The position numbers and the translations under genes were made by a program. Below, piece by piece: positions 36,496 to 46,084 of a stretch of DNA of 64,000 bases (positions are counted from its first letter, which is position 1; each line of letters begins with the position of its first letter). The stretch is from contig NZ_JBHUGF010000010.1 of NCBI RefSeq assembly GCF_042681745.1, positions 2,728,001-2,792,000 on the forward strand. The letters run 5' to 3'. The notes beneath the pieces are model-generated. The model made no database searches and was not told where the DNA came from. It was given only the letters and a program-made list of their open reading frames with translations. Source of the DNA: Saccharibacillus nicotianae. GTDB lineage: Bacteria > Bacillota > Bacilli > Paenibacillales > Paenibacillaceae.

Positions 36496-39033
36496 TTATT
36501 GTTCAGCTTCAAAAATACCACTAACCATATACGCACCGTTTTGTGGAACTCCTGTTCCAACAAGCGCATATCCTGTGCTACGAATTTCAAAAGCTGTAGT
36601 TGCCAAAACTGAGCTATCGCCATTTCGACTAAATCCTGTAAAAATAACATTTTGCTTTGGTCGATAATTTTCTGGGAATCTAAAAAATACTGTACCAATA
36701 GAAGTTAATCCTCCATATAAACAGAAATGAAAAACAACCATATTTGTACCCGCAATTTTTTTGTAACCATTAGTATACCCTGTTGTAAAAGGAGACCAAC
36801 TACTTTGGAATGTGGGCTGAATCCATGAAGAGTTTTCGATATCTGCCTTTTTGTTTTCAACTACAGAAAGACGAGTAGTATTTTTATTAACTATATCCAA
36901 CATATTACTTAACAATGATTTCTCATTTGTTGCACAATAACCATTAAAATTAGGAACAGGGTATTTTTTCTGCATAATATATGTGGTAGTGTACGCAGCA
37001 TTCTCATCATACTTATATGCATCTAATCCTGCTTGCGCGCCGGTAATATTAACATTCTCCCAACCCCAAATATCACGGTGGTTATTTTTATAAATAGCTA
37101 AAAATTTAGAAACTTTATTTCTCAAATATGAACTTACAATCCCTGGTGCATTTATAAAATAAGCATTAACAGTTATCTGCGGCTTAGCCATTTCTCTTAA
37201 AACAATTCCAACTCCAACTTCAACTTGATTATCACCTAATACAATATCAATTTGCCCTTCAGATGTAATAGGTTCAATAATAGGTTGGTTTAACTTATAG
37301 ACTAACTGATAAGGAGAAACATCTCTGATTTGACGATAGACAATATTGATGAGTTCAGGTTTTGTGTTTGGTACAATTGTAACTGAGCCTGAATAATCGG
37401 TATTATTATAACTTGCAAGAACTGTCCAAGCTTTCTTAGTTCCGTCTGTACGATTATATGAAGTATTACCTGAACTATCAGAACTATCATACATTCTCCA
37501 TCCAAGAAAATAGGCTTTAATTTCGTCTTTTGTTGGAGTATAGTTATCACCCCAACCACTATCAGTTGCAGAAATAGAAATGAATAAACGTTTACCTTCA
37601 TTTGTTGTATTAAGCTGTACTTGATCTTTACTATCAGTAGAAAATTTATGATCTAAAATTGCCCCATCATATTTAGTGGCAAAATAAGTGGATGCATCAT
37701 CAAAAATAGTATTAAAATTAGATGCGTCAACTCTAACAATTTTTATACCTGCCAATGAAGCAAAAGGTTGCCAATTTAGTTTTTCATCTAATAATAGCTT
37801 TTTCCATTTAGTCAATCGAAAGTATTGACCATCTCTTTCAAATACTTCATCTGCATCTTCTCCTGTGACTGGATTAGCATACAGATCTGTTTGTAGAGCT
37901 AACATTGAATCTTCGCGTGGTTTAAATAAATTAGCTTTACCACCTGTGTTCAACATAATATTAGAAAGGTTTACAGTAGCTGGGCTTGTACCTAATAATC
38001 TTACTTCAACTACATTTACTCCTGATGGCACTGTAAATGTTGCAGATATTAATCCGTTTCCTACAGTATCTGCTAAGGGTACCGAAGCATTCATATTATA
38101 CACAAAAATGCGCCCAGTAGAAGCGCTAGAAATAGCAGACAGTGTATATATAGCTCCAGGTATAACATCAATATAACTAAGAATCATTTTATTAGTATTA
38201 CTCACATCTACACTATAACGATTATTAACGACTGGTGTACCTTCTGAATTTTTCCATTCTTGCTCTTGCAAAGCAGGTAGCAAGTTTTCACCGTAAGCAA
38301 TAGCATATGGATTACGTACAGGAGAAATACTATCTACATAAGGATAGTACTGATTAACTTGATCTGCTGTAAGATTATCAATTGATTTATATTCGTCACT
38401 ATTTAGCTCATATACACGTACTGAATCGAAATAACCATATTTTCCAGCAATAGATTGTACAGCAAGATCAATATTACCTGATAATACAGTAGTTGGACTG
38501 AATTTTTTCCATACTGTAGTAAATTGATTTCCAGCAATTGTAGCAGAAGTATACGATCCACCGAATCCTCCACCCCATCCTACATAAATTCCGTTAGCAT
38601 TATTACCATTTTTAACATCTGCAATGACTACATAATAACTTCCAGATTTCAAATTATTGATTGGAATATAGGCTATACCTGAATCCCCTTCTGATTGAGC
38701 TGCACTTGTAACTTTAAGACTATTTTCACCTAAAGTTTTATTAATTGAATCTAAAACCATATTACCTTTATGAACAAAAATTCCATTTAAACTTTCCATC
38801 CCACCTGTCCGTCCAAGTAAATTGATTAATGTTCGACCTTTTAAACCTGTTAATTGAAAAGGTGAATTTTTTTTAGCATTTACAATTTGTAGACCTGGTT
38901 TTAAGGTCAGTTGTTCATAGGAATCAACATCCAAACGTTCATGTAGATCGCCAAGACCAGCTTCGATTCGATTCATATCTTGTTCTGTTACAGTATCGTT
39001 ATAAGACCAGTCTGTTTTTGCCTGATAATCCAT
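36496..39033 (-). CDS. Tail fibre protein, likely receptor-binding
   Basis: An 845-residue protein. The first 35 residues (WSYNDTVTEQDMNRIEAGL) match the N-terminal module shared by many Firmicute phage tail fibres, which attaches to the baseplate. Then follow two regions with the look of carbohydrate-binding beta-sandwiches (about 85-215 and 245-370) and a C-terminal segment ending near FRFPENYRPKQNVIFTGF, a common fibre-tip pattern. Base composition looks more AT-rich than the flanking tail genes, which fits module exchange. It should decide which bacteria are bound. Confidence 0.8.
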   Translation of the reverse strand: MDYQAKTDWSYNDTVTEQDMNRIEAGLGDLHERLDVDSYEQLTLKPGLQIVNAKKNSPFQLTGLKGRTLINLLGRTGGMESLNGIFVHKGNMVLDSINKTLGENSLKVTSAAQSEGDSGIAYIPINNLKSGSYYVVIADVKNGNNANGIYVGWGGGFGGSYTSATIAGNQFTTVWKKFSPTTVLSGNIDLAVQSIAGKYGYFDSVRVYELNSDEYKSIDNLTADQVNQYYPYVDSISPVRNPYAIAYGENLLPALQEQEWKNSEGTPVVNNRYSVDVSNTNKMILSYIDVIPGAIYTLSAISSASTGRIFVYNMNASVPLADTVGNGLISATFTVPSGVNVVEVRLLGTSPATVNLSNIMLNTGGKANLFKPREDSMLALQTDLYANPVTGEDADEVFERDGQYFRLTKWKKLLLDEKLNWQPFASLAGIKIVRVDASNFNTIFDDASTYFATKYDGAILDHKFSTDSKDQVQLNTTNEGKRLFISISATDSGWGDNYTPTKDEIKAYFLGWRMYDSSDSSGNTSYNRTDGTKKAWTVLASYNNTDYSGSVTIVPNTKPELINIVYRQIRDVSPYQLVYKLNQPIIEPITSEGQIDIVLGDNQVEVGVGIVLREMAKPQITVNAYFINAPGIVSSYLRNKVSKFLAIYKNNHRDIWGWENVNITGAQAGLDAYKYDENAAYTTTYIMQKKYPVPNFNGYCATNEKSLLSNMLDIVNKNTTRLSVVENKKADIENSSWIQPTFQSSWSPFTTGYTNGYKKIAGTNMVVFHFCLYGGLTSIGTVFFRFPENYRPKQNVIFTGFSRNGDSSVLATTAFEIRSTGYALVGTGVPQNGAYMVSGIFEAEQ

Positions 39034-39035
39034 AT

Positions 39036-39317
39036 TTAAGCTCCTTTCACTTCGATAAATTGTTTGATGACCGTATCTGCTACAACAGGAATATACACTT
39101 CACTGCTACTAATTACATCTCCATTACTAGCTTTGAGTTGTAATAAAGACACGGCTTTGATATCTGCAGACTTGATCATATATTCAAGTTCAATCGTTGA
39201 AGTCGATACTTTTTTTACTGTAAACGCTGTAATATCATATGATTCGTTAAGAGTAACTTTTGCAATACGTCGATCTGTATAAGCAGCTACTTCTTGTAGA
39301 TATTTAGTTGTAATCAT
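39036..39317 (-). CDS. Small tail-locus protein of unknown function
   Basis: The 93-residue protein starts at the ATG at 39317, which overlaps the stop of the XkdU-like gene by four bases and has GAGGAGA upstream; the longer in-frame reading is rejected. The sequence alternates hydrophobic and polar residues as in a beta-rich domain and has no motif I recognise. It lies between the baseplate gene and the fibre gene, so an adaptor or baseplate wedge role is possible. Confidence 0.7.
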   Translation of the reverse strand: MITTKYLQEVAAYTDRRIAKVTLNESYDITAFTVKKVSTSTIELEYMIKSADIKAVSLLQLKASNGDVISSSEVYIPVVADTVIKQFIEVKGA

Positions 39318-39901
39318 ATAACTCGAATCTCCTCTCCTTGCTCGGCAAACGGAGTACTTCCCAATTTCCAACGTGTAGATAATTTAGTATTACGCGTGGT
39401 CACTGAGCGATAAGCTTTTTCTTCTAAAATTAGTGACTCTTGCAAAGAAGTCCCTTGTACATATAATAAGTTAGCAGGTTTGATACTTTGAACCGTATAA
39501 TTGACTTCATTAAATACCGATGTATCTGTAAGGTTTGCAGTGATTTTTAAAATAAAATTTTGAATATCTACTGTTGCAATAGCTTTATTTGTACCTAGCA
39601 ATTGATCTAACTTTTGTTGTAAATAACGGATTGTAAAAGGAGGTTTAGTTGTATAACGGTTAATGATTCGACGGCGCCGAAAATCTAACGATTCTTTTGT
39701 CGGATCAGCTTGAATGCGTAATTGCAACTCTCGACGACGAATAGAACGTTCACTAGAGGTCATAACAAATTGATCTTCTAGTAAGCGAATACGTCTCTCT
39801 TCTAAAAGATCTAATTCTGGTTCTTCAACATCTAACAAAGCCATAAACTCACGAATTTGATGATAATATTCTGGCTCATAGTGCATTAGCCTTTTACTCA
39901 A
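39314..39901 (-). CDS. xkdU: Baseplate protein, YmfQ/XkdU family
   Basis: A 195-residue protein of the DUF2313 (Mu gp48, YmfQ) family, which joins baseplate wedges to the fibre network. It has the arginine-rich stretch FRRRRIINRY and YTTKPPFTIRYLQQKLD typical of the family. The TTG at 39901 has GGAGGAG nine bases upstream and overlaps the baseplate J gene by eight bases. The order matches PBSX xkdT-xkdU. Confidence 0.85.
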   Translation of the reverse strand: MSKRLMHYEPEYYHQIREFMALLDVEEPELDLLEERRIRLLEDQFVMTSSERSIRRRELQLRIQADPTKESLDFRRRRIINRYTTKPPFTIRYLQQKLDQLLGTNKAIATVDIQNFILKITANLTDTSVFNEVNYTVQSIKPANLLYVQGTSLQESLILEEKAYRSVTTRNTKLSTRWKLGSTPFAEQGEEIRVI

Positions 39902-40973
39902 GCTTATCGACTCCTCCCCAAATTGCTATTTGTTCTGGCTGAAGAGTAAAATTATTCGCATTTCCATTAATTTTTGTATTGTTGACATCTGCAATTCCTC
40001 GCACACTAACAATACGTGCATCTAATTGACTCAAACGAATAACAATTTGTTCTACATTTTTCCAAGATGTTGTCAATTCCTTGATATATGCAGATAGAGT
40101 ATCATTGAGATCCGCTTCAATCTGTCCTATTGTTGTTCCAGCCTCAAGTACTAGACGTGTACTAATAGTAATGGGAATTTCCTCTACTCCATTAATAGTC
40201 ACTCGATGGCCAATAGGAGCAATTCCAATCCCAACTCCTTGATTTACAGTAGGATCAATAATAGTCTGAACACGATGTAACAGTTCTGTAGAAGGCGCAC
40301 GACCATTACTTGCTATAATTGTACATTTTACTGTACCTCCACCTTGCCATACTGGAAATACTTTTACTCCACCTACACCTTCAATTTCATTAATTTCTTT
40401 CTTATAATCTGAGATATTACCTCCAAACGGTTGCTCATTGATCGCCTGTAAATATCGAGCACGTAACGTTTCATCATTTTCGATGTCTTCACCAGGTACA
40501 AGGACTTCTCCTAACTCTGCTACAGCAAGACCTTGAATATAGTCTAATGGTAAAAGTGTGCCAGAAGGCGAGTTCCCTGCTTCACCCGCTGTTTCACAAG
40601 TTAATGCATATTCACCTAATGCAAGTTTTTGACTAACCACATAAATTAAATCTCCACTTGCCAAACGAATACCAATAGCAACATCTACTTTGCTACCGTC
40701 TCCTTTAAAAAACAAACCTTTACGTACAGCATACGTAGCAGCTTGACGCTTGATTCCATATTCTGCTGTACGTCTCTCCAAGTATTCACCACTTGCTGTA
40801 TCTGCAAAAGACAAATTCATTTGTATGTCTAATTCTGCATACATCTGGGCTAACTCAATCGCAGCAGGTGCTAATGCATCATAGATAATACTGCCTTCAC
40901 GCTTATCTAATTTATCAGACACTTGATCTAACATACGTTCAAGCAGAACCTCATAGGTCTGTGTTTCATACAT
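39894..40973 (-). CDS. xkdT: Baseplate J-like protein
   Basis: A 359-residue protein of the Baseplate_J (gp47, XkdT) family, a main component of the contractile baseplate wedge. The N-terminal KREGSIIYDALAPAAIELAQMY and SGEYLERRTAEYGIKR stretches and the central DETLRARYLQAINEQPFGGNISDYK are diagnostic. It lies four bases after the XkdS-like gene. Confidence 0.93.
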   Translation of the reverse strand: MYETQTYEVLLERMLDQVSDKLDKREGSIIYDALAPAAIELAQMYAELDIQMNLSFADTASGEYLERRTAEYGIKRQAATYAVRKGLFFKGDGSKVDVAIGIRLASGDLIYVVSQKLALGEYALTCETAGEAGNSPSGTLLPLDYIQGLAVAELGEVLVPGEDIENDETLRARYLQAINEQPFGGNISDYKKEINEIEGVGGVKVFPVWQGGGTVKCTIIASNGRAPSTELLHRVQTIIDPTVNQGVGIGIAPIGHRVTINGVEEIPITISTRLVLEAGTTIGQIEADLNDTLSAYIKELTTSWKNVEQIVIRLSQLDARIVSVRGIADVNNTKINGNANNFTLQPEQIAIWGGVDKLE

Positions 40974-40977
40974 AGAT

Positions 40978-41388
40978 TTAACTCACCTCCTCATTAATTT
41001 GAAACGAGCCATATCGCGTCTGTACCGTAAAGCTCACTCGAATATCTTCACCAGATGTCCAATACGTCTGAAAATCCACAATTTGCTCAATACGATCATC
41101 TTGCAGTAACGCTTCTGTGATCATACGCTGAATCTCAGCACGAACAAATAAATGATCTTGTCCTAGAATCTGTTGCCATTCTGTGCCATAATCTTCGCTG
41201 TAGATCAGATATTGATAACGTTCTGTATTGAGTATTTTTAGTACAGCCTGACGAATCGAATCTAATCCATCAATCATCCCTGTAATCACACCACGTTCCC
41301 AATCGACCTGATAGGTTAAACCTGGCATTGTGACTGCTTCAGTATCTATTGTTTGTTCTGGTGGTAGTTGTAAACCAATAGGAATCAT
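40978..41388 (-). CDS. xkdS: Baseplate protein, XkdS family (DUF2634, gp25-like)
   Basis: A 136-residue protein with the gp25-like sequence AVLKILNTERYQYLIYSEDYG (in two parts) near residues 45-66, typical of the XkdS/DUF2634 family that nucleates the baseplate and sheath. The start overlaps the upstream XkdR-like gene by four bases. Confidence 0.88.
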   Translation of the reverse strand: MIPIGLQLPPEQTIDTEAVTMPGLTYQVDWERGVITGMIDGLDSIRQAVLKILNTERYQYLIYSEDYGTEWQQILGQDHLFVRAEIQRMITEALLQDDRIEQIVDFQTYWTSGEDIRVSFTVQTRYGSFQINEEVS

Positions 41389-41642
41389 AGACTGTCCACC
41401 ACGCGATCTAGTACAACATAACTTTGTCCACCCTGAATACGAAGTAACAATACTCGATCTCCTGGTTGTAATCCAAGTTTCAAGATAGTCTCAGGAATAA
41501 CTAATGCAGAAGCAGGTAAACTGAAGCGTTGTTCTACGCTGATTTCTAATGGTGAAATACTAAGAACGGTCCCATACAAAGCTGCCATTGGATTCGTATT
41601 AGATACCGCTCCAAGACTTGCCTTGCGAATAATATCTAACAT
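41385..41642 (-). CDS. xkdR: XkdR-like phage protein (DUF2577)
   Basis: An 85-residue beta-rich protein with the OB-fold-like sequence GDRVLLLRIQGGQSYVVLDRV, matching DUF2577 proteins at the xkdR position. It may be the tip of the central hub. It lies three bases after the XkdQ-like gene and overlaps xkdS by four bases. Confidence 0.8.
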   Translation of the reverse strand: MLDIIRKASLGAVSNTNPMAALYGTVLSISPLEISVEQRFSLPASALVIPETILKLGLQPGDRVLLLRIQGGQSYVVLDRVVDSL

Positions 41643-41645
41643 TGG

Positions 41646-42611
41646 TTACACCACCTTCACATCAAGGGACATGGTATGCTCGCCCCCAGAAAATTTGTGA
41701 CTGCATTCTTCAACAAGATACACTTGATTTTTAAATTCATTTAATAAAATATATACAAACTTGCCAGCACGCACGCGATGATCACCTAATGCTTCTACCG
41801 ATAAACTAACTTGTTCACGATTATACAGTGTAAGCATTTTTGCGGAAGCTTCTTTGATTTGTGCATCATTCCAGCTATCTTCAGCTTTTTCATATTTTTG
41901 TAGTAAGCCCCAATTTGCAATATTCTGACTATCTTGATCAATATAAATTTCTCGCTTACCACTTTTTTTGTTGTCTTTGTACATTTTGATGCGATTATAC
42001 GTATCTGAATCGATACTCTTCTTAATCGAATAATCATATAAAAAATGTCCTTTTCCTAAAACGACGACTGGTTCAGTGGTTGTATTACTTTCTAGTGTAA
42101 GCTGACCATAATTATCATAGAAAACAAGTAATTGTGTACCATAAGCTAACGTATAATCTAGAGCTTTCATGATCGTGTCTAATAGTTTTTTATTATCTTC
42201 GATCATAGAAGGAATAACGTAACTACCTTTTGCAAGTGTACCTATTTGTAAATTATTTTTAACCGCAATAGTACGTATTACTTCGTCTGCCGTTACATTT
42301 GTAAATACAAAAGTATCGTTTCCTAATAAATATCGTACTTGATCATATGCCGTTAATTTGATCTCATTATCTGTACCTGTACTGACTGAAAAAACATATC
42401 CATAAAAAAGATTTTTTAAGTTATGACTAAATCGAACAATATATCCATTTTGTACATCAAAATCTTTCCATTGATATAATCCATCACTTACAAGTGTAAA
42501 TTCAAGAGTAGCTGGTTTGCCTGTACGACTGGTTTTCCAAGTGATATCAGTTACAATATTAGAGACATCCCACATTTTACCCATTTTATTATCAATATAT
42601 AGTTTAATCAT
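41646..42611 (-). CDS. xkdQ: Tail hub protein, XkdQ family
   Basis: A 321-residue protein related to the late control gpD-type hub proteins that form the base of the contractile tube. Features are the N-terminal DITWKTSRTGKPATLEFTLV and the central ADEVIRTIAVKNNLQIG. The start overlaps the xkdP-like gene by four bases. Confidence 0.88.
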   Translation of the reverse strand: MIKLYIDNKMGKMWDVSNIVTDITWKTSRTGKPATLEFTLVSDGLYQWKDFDVQNGYIVRFSHNLKNLFYGYVFSVSTGTDNEIKLTAYDQVRYLLGNDTFVFTNVTADEVIRTIAVKNNLQIGTLAKGSYVIPSMIEDNKKLLDTIMKALDYTLAYGTQLLVFYDNYGQLTLESNTTTEPVVVLGKGHFLYDYSIKKSIDSDTYNRIKMYKDNKKSGKREIYIDQDSQNIANWGLLQKYEKAEDSWNDAQIKEASAKMLTLYNREQVSLSVEALGDHRVRAGKFVYILLNEFKNQVYLVEECSHKFSGGEHTMSLDVKVV

Positions 42612-43363
42612 TTAGCTGCCTCTTTCTGCGGCAATTTGATGACTTTACCTATAGGAAGTCTACGAAGATCACTATCTGAAATTTTGTTCAATTTTTGAAT
42701 TTCTCGATAACGACTACCATCACCTAGCTTTTTTTTAGCTATTTTCCAGAGTGAATCACCAGCTACTAACGTATACGTACTTGCTGCTTCTTTCGTATCT
42801 GCACGCTTTTTTTTGACTTCTGTTTTAGCTTCTTTAAATTTGAGTTTCAATGCTTGATAAAAAACATATTCTTTTAAAGATAACTTAAATTGAATATCTC
42901 CTGAATCCCCAGCTACAATGGACCAATCAAATTTTTCGATACTGACGGCCATATTGATCGCCATAAATGCTTCATTTGATCGAAATCGTTCAGATTCGAT
43001 ATCTCCAATCTGTGTATTTAATTTGATTTTCTCATCGAGAGAGGATTCAGGTACATTGAGTCCTGAGAATACAAATCGAAGAGGCTTCTTTTTCTCCATC
43101 CATTTTTGGATCATTTCAACATAATGATAAGGAGTATATAAAGTATTACCTACTACAAATGGATAGCGTTGTCCTGGAAAAAAACTTTCTAGTGTAAGCT
43201 CACGCAATTTATTAGGCTGAATCGAATTGATCTCACCTAGATCAACAATATTGTATGATTTCCCATCTCCAGATGCGTTGATTTCTAGTTTTTCTGGATT
43301 TACAGGAAGTCTCATCACTTCAGTCTCATTATTAAAACTCAGAAAAAAACCGTACTCTTCCAT
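42608..43363 (-). CDS. xkdP: LysM-containing tail protein, XkdP family
   Basis: A 251-residue protein. The N-terminal 170 residues are the XkdP-type tube initiator domain (MRLPVNPEKLEI, FFPGQRYPFV). After a Lys-rich linker comes a LysM domain (TLVAGDSLWKIAKKKLG to LPIGKVIKLP, about 196-246), as in PBSX XkdP. It starts directly after the tape measure stop codon. Confidence 0.9.
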   Translation of the reverse strand: MEEYGFFLSFNNETEVMRLPVNPEKLEINASGDGKSYNIVDLGEINSIQPNKLRELTLESFFPGQRYPFVVGNTLYTPYHYVEMIQKWMEKKKPLRFVFSGLNVPESSLDEKIKLNTQIGDIESERFRSNEAFMAINMAVSIEKFDWSIVAGDSGDIQFKLSLKEYVFYQALKLKFKEAKTEVKKKRADTKEAASTYTLVAGDSLWKIAKKKLGDGSRYREIQKLNKISDSDLRRLPIGKVIKLPQKEAAK

Positions 43364-45397
43364 TTAGATGTACACCCCCTGAGCTGTCGATACAAATTCT
43401 TCTTCTAGTTTTCGACCAATATGTCCAACAATCGTATCCAGATCAGCACCACTGTTAATATCGCCTGTAGTAACTTGTACAGTAGGAGTGAGACTTACAA
43501 AATTTTGGATTGCTTGGAGTTCTGCTAGATCCCGCATCATTTTGAGATCTTCACTTGAAATATCAACAGTTCCCTCAATGTTACCAACATTATTTACATT
43601 GTTTACATTATCAACTGTTGCAGGCATTGTTGGTGAGGACATCGCTGGCATAGCACTAGAAGTCGAAGGCATGCCGGCAGATGGCATAGTAGCTCCGGTT
43701 CCTTTTGGTAATTCCTGCTTGAATTGACTTGCAGCACTTGTATCTTTGGTTATTTTTGGAGAACTACCTAGCAAATTATCAAGGCTTAATGAGTCTGTAA
43801 GCTTATCCATTGAAAAATCTTTAATGAAATTTTGACCTGACTTTTTAATGCCCGAAAAATCTGCTGTAGCCTCAATCAATGGAATTTCTTTCGATTCTAT
43901 TCCAAGTAAATCAGCAAAAAATCCAGAAACTGTATTTATGCCTTTAATTCCTGCATTAATAACGGCGAGTATAAAATTCACAGCATTCTCAGCACAATCC
44001 ATAATAAAGCCAAAAGCATTACTTAAAACTTCTTTAACCCCACCACTAACACTTGCTAATGCAATAAACATTGTGATCAAACCAAAGATTAATGCAATAA
44101 CAAATCCAATAGGGTTAGCCGCCATTACAAAATTAAATATCCTTTGAGCTATAGTAACTATATTTGTTGCAATAGCTGCTAATCTTTGAGCAATAGCAAA
44201 TTGCATAGCACTAATAGCACCTAAAATCATACCCGCGTTCAATATTGCCCAAACTACTGCTAATCCTAAAATAAAAGGAATCATTCCAATAATAATATTC
44301 AAAACATTATATAAAACTAAACCTAATATAGAAATAGAATTCACTACAGTTTGCCAAGCTGCTGGAAGCATAGTAATCAACCATACAAAATCTGCAGCCA
44401 TCGATGCCAGTCCAGTAGTAAGCATATCAAAGAAAGGTTGAAATGTACCTGCTTGAAAAGCTGTGTTTAACGTATCTAATAATGGTAGTAAGGCTGCTAA
44501 TGCCCCTGATCCAATATCAATCATTGTCATATTGAAATTAGTCATCAAAGTTCCCCAACGTTCGGTTGGTGCGTCCATCATTGTTTTTAAAGCTTCTTCA
44601 GTCATACCTCGTTTATTCATAATTTCATTCATAGCTGAGATATAACCATCAACATTTCCTGACTTTCCTAATTCAAGCAGTTTGTTACTCTCATCTTCAG
44701 TTGCTGGGATATTGAAAGCGGTTAAAGGTGCAGTTCTACCTTGCATACCTCCATAAATAACATTAGCTATCTCTGATTCGCTTTGACCAGCTCCAGATAA
44801 TTTCTTCAACCTAACCGTCATATTATTAAGTTCTCTAATCTGGTCTGTATTTTCGGCACCAGACATAAATATTTGTGCGCCTTTTAAAGCTTCTTTTACA
44901 TTTGCTCCTGAGTTAATTGCATCCTGTTTGAATTGTTCAAACATTGCTCCGCCAACTTCTGGATTACCTGATCTAGCTATAAATACTTGTTTTGTAGATT
45001 GATCTTCTGCTGCACTAACAATAGCTGCTTTTGCTTGACTAAAATCAGGCTTTATAAGCACCTCAAATAATGCAATAGCTTTTTTATTAAGTTCATTCCC
45101 AATGGATTGAAAAGCCGAACCTAATAACGATGCTTTTTTACTCCCTTCACTAACATTATCATTTAAAGATTTTTGCTTTGCTATAACTTCGCTTATCTTT
45201 TGAGACATATTTACATAGCCTCTAATAGCACCATTCATATAATAATCATTAAAAGATTTAGATTCATATTTTAGCAGTGTACCAAAAAAAGTTTGTTGAG
45301 CTTTATTATAATTTTTAATAACTATATTACTAGCGGAAAGAGAAGCTGACTTTAATGTTGAACTAAATTTATTTACAATATTATTAATATCTCCCAC
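43364..45397 (-). CDS. Tail tape measure protein
   Basis: A 677-residue protein with a helical N-terminal half, central hydrophobic segments (about 330-470) and a low-complexity Met/Ser/Pro/Ala stretch near 560-600, all usual for tape measure proteins. The GTG at 45397 has AAGGAGGTG upstream. It lies where tape measure genes always lie, after the tail assembly chaperone pair. It is about half the length of PBSX XkdO as I recall it, which suggests a tail near 100 nm if the usual length rule holds. Confidence 0.88.
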   Translation of the reverse strand: MGDINNIVNKFSSTLKSASLSASNIVIKNYNKAQQTFFGTLLKYESKSFNDYYMNGAIRGYVNMSQKISEVIAKQKSLNDNVSEGSKKASLLGSAFQSIGNELNKKAIALFEVLIKPDFSQAKAAIVSAAEDQSTKQVFIARSGNPEVGGAMFEQFKQDAINSGANVKEALKGAQIFMSGAENTDQIRELNNMTVRLKKLSGAGQSESEIANVIYGGMQGRTAPLTAFNIPATEDESNKLLELGKSGNVDGYISAMNEIMNKRGMTEEALKTMMDAPTERWGTLMTNFNMTMIDIGSGALAALLPLLDTLNTAFQAGTFQPFFDMLTTGLASMAADFVWLITMLPAAWQTVVNSISILGLVLYNVLNIIIGMIPFILGLAVVWAILNAGMILGAISAMQFAIAQRLAAIATNIVTIAQRIFNFVMAANPIGFVIALIFGLITMFIALASVSGGVKEVLSNAFGFIMDCAENAVNFILAVINAGIKGINTVSGFFADLLGIESKEIPLIEATADFSGIKKSGQNFIKDFSMDKLTDSLSLDNLLGSSPKITKDTSAASQFKQELPKGTGATMPSAGMPSTSSAMPAMSSPTMPATVDNVNNVNNVGNIEGTVDISSEDLKMMRDLAELQAIQNFVSLTPTVQVTTGDINSGADLDTIVGHIGRKLEEEFVSTAQGVYI

Positions 45398-45422
45398 TTT
45401 TCCACCTCCTTAACTTATAACA

Positions 45423-46018
45423 CTAATGCCTCTTCCCTTTTTTCTGCGCCTTCTTCTCCGCTTCTACACGAATAGAGATCATTGCATAGATAGCGGCACG
45501 TTCGTATGGGGACATGTTCATCAGATCGTGTGGAAGGATGTTGAGTTCGTGGAGGGCGTAGTAGGCAAAGTTTGCTTCACTATCGCCCTCTTTGATTAGT
45601 TTTTTACGTCATTTACCAATTCGTTCATATCGCGGTTAAAACCGTTCAATTCTTGTACACGTTCACCTAAAGCTGCAAATTCACCAGGTAACAGCATTTT
45701 ACGAAGTAAAGATTCTGCTCCTAATACACCATAAGATTTTTGCAAATCTGAATTTTTAAGATCAGGGTAAGTTACACTAGCAGCCATCAATTTAGCCATA
45801 TATTCATTCGGATCAATTTCAGGTGTGTATACCCCATTTTTTCCTTTAACTTTGCGTGTAGCGGCTTTACGACACTCCTGGTTCTCATCTTCGTTCATGC
45901 TACGCAATTTCCAAGATACTGCTTTACCCTCTGCATCTTTAAATCGTGAAGATACAATAAATTCTTCTACCACGTCAGATGATACGTTTTGTGCAAAAAA
46001 TAAGCTTAATTCACTCAT
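45423..46018 (-). CDS. Tail assembly chaperone gpGT-type frameshift product
   Basis: The frame of the XkdN-like gene ends with GTA AAA AAC TAA. The heptamer A AAA AAC (minus strand, 45605 to 45599) is a canonical -1 slippery site in the correct phase, one codon before the stop. After a -1 slip, reading continues for 58 residues (starting LIKEGDSEANFAYYAL, ending KKAQKKGKRH) to the stop at 45423, giving a 198-residue fusion. The extension frame has no ribosome binding site of its own. The arrangement matches the G/GT chaperone pair of lambda and of many contractile tails. Confidence 0.82.
45596..46018 (-). CDS. xkdN: Tail assembly chaperone, XkdN family
   Basis: The 140-residue product of normal termination. 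It belongs to the XkdN-like tail assembly chaperone family; the N-terminal FFAQNVSSDVVEEFIVSSRFKD and MNEDENQECRKAATR are typical. It would coat the tape measure during tail assembly. AGGAGGAA precedes the ATG. A fraction of ribosomes is expected to shift at its end and make the longer gpGT-type protein. Confidence 0.88.
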   Translation of the reverse strand: MSELSLFFAQNVSSDVVEEFIVSSRFKDAEGKAVSWKLRSMNEDENQECRKAATRKVKGKNGVYTPEIDPNEYMAKLMAASVTYPDLKNSDLQKSYGVLGAESLLRKMLLPGEFAALGERVQELNGFNRDMNELVNDVKN

Positions 46019-46084
46019 GAATAATTCCTCCTGAAGGTTAGGTAATAGTTTAATTTACAGTGTTCGAAAAAGAATATAGAATAA

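Noticed and set aside
37302..37601. A 99-residue frame inside the fibre gene
   Set aside because: Same strand, other frame, low-complexity composition; the fibre gene is continuous and explains the region.
45423..45599. An independent small gene after the chaperone gene
   Set aside because: The frame has no ribosome binding site and no start before residue 27 of the extension; expression by frameshift explains it better.
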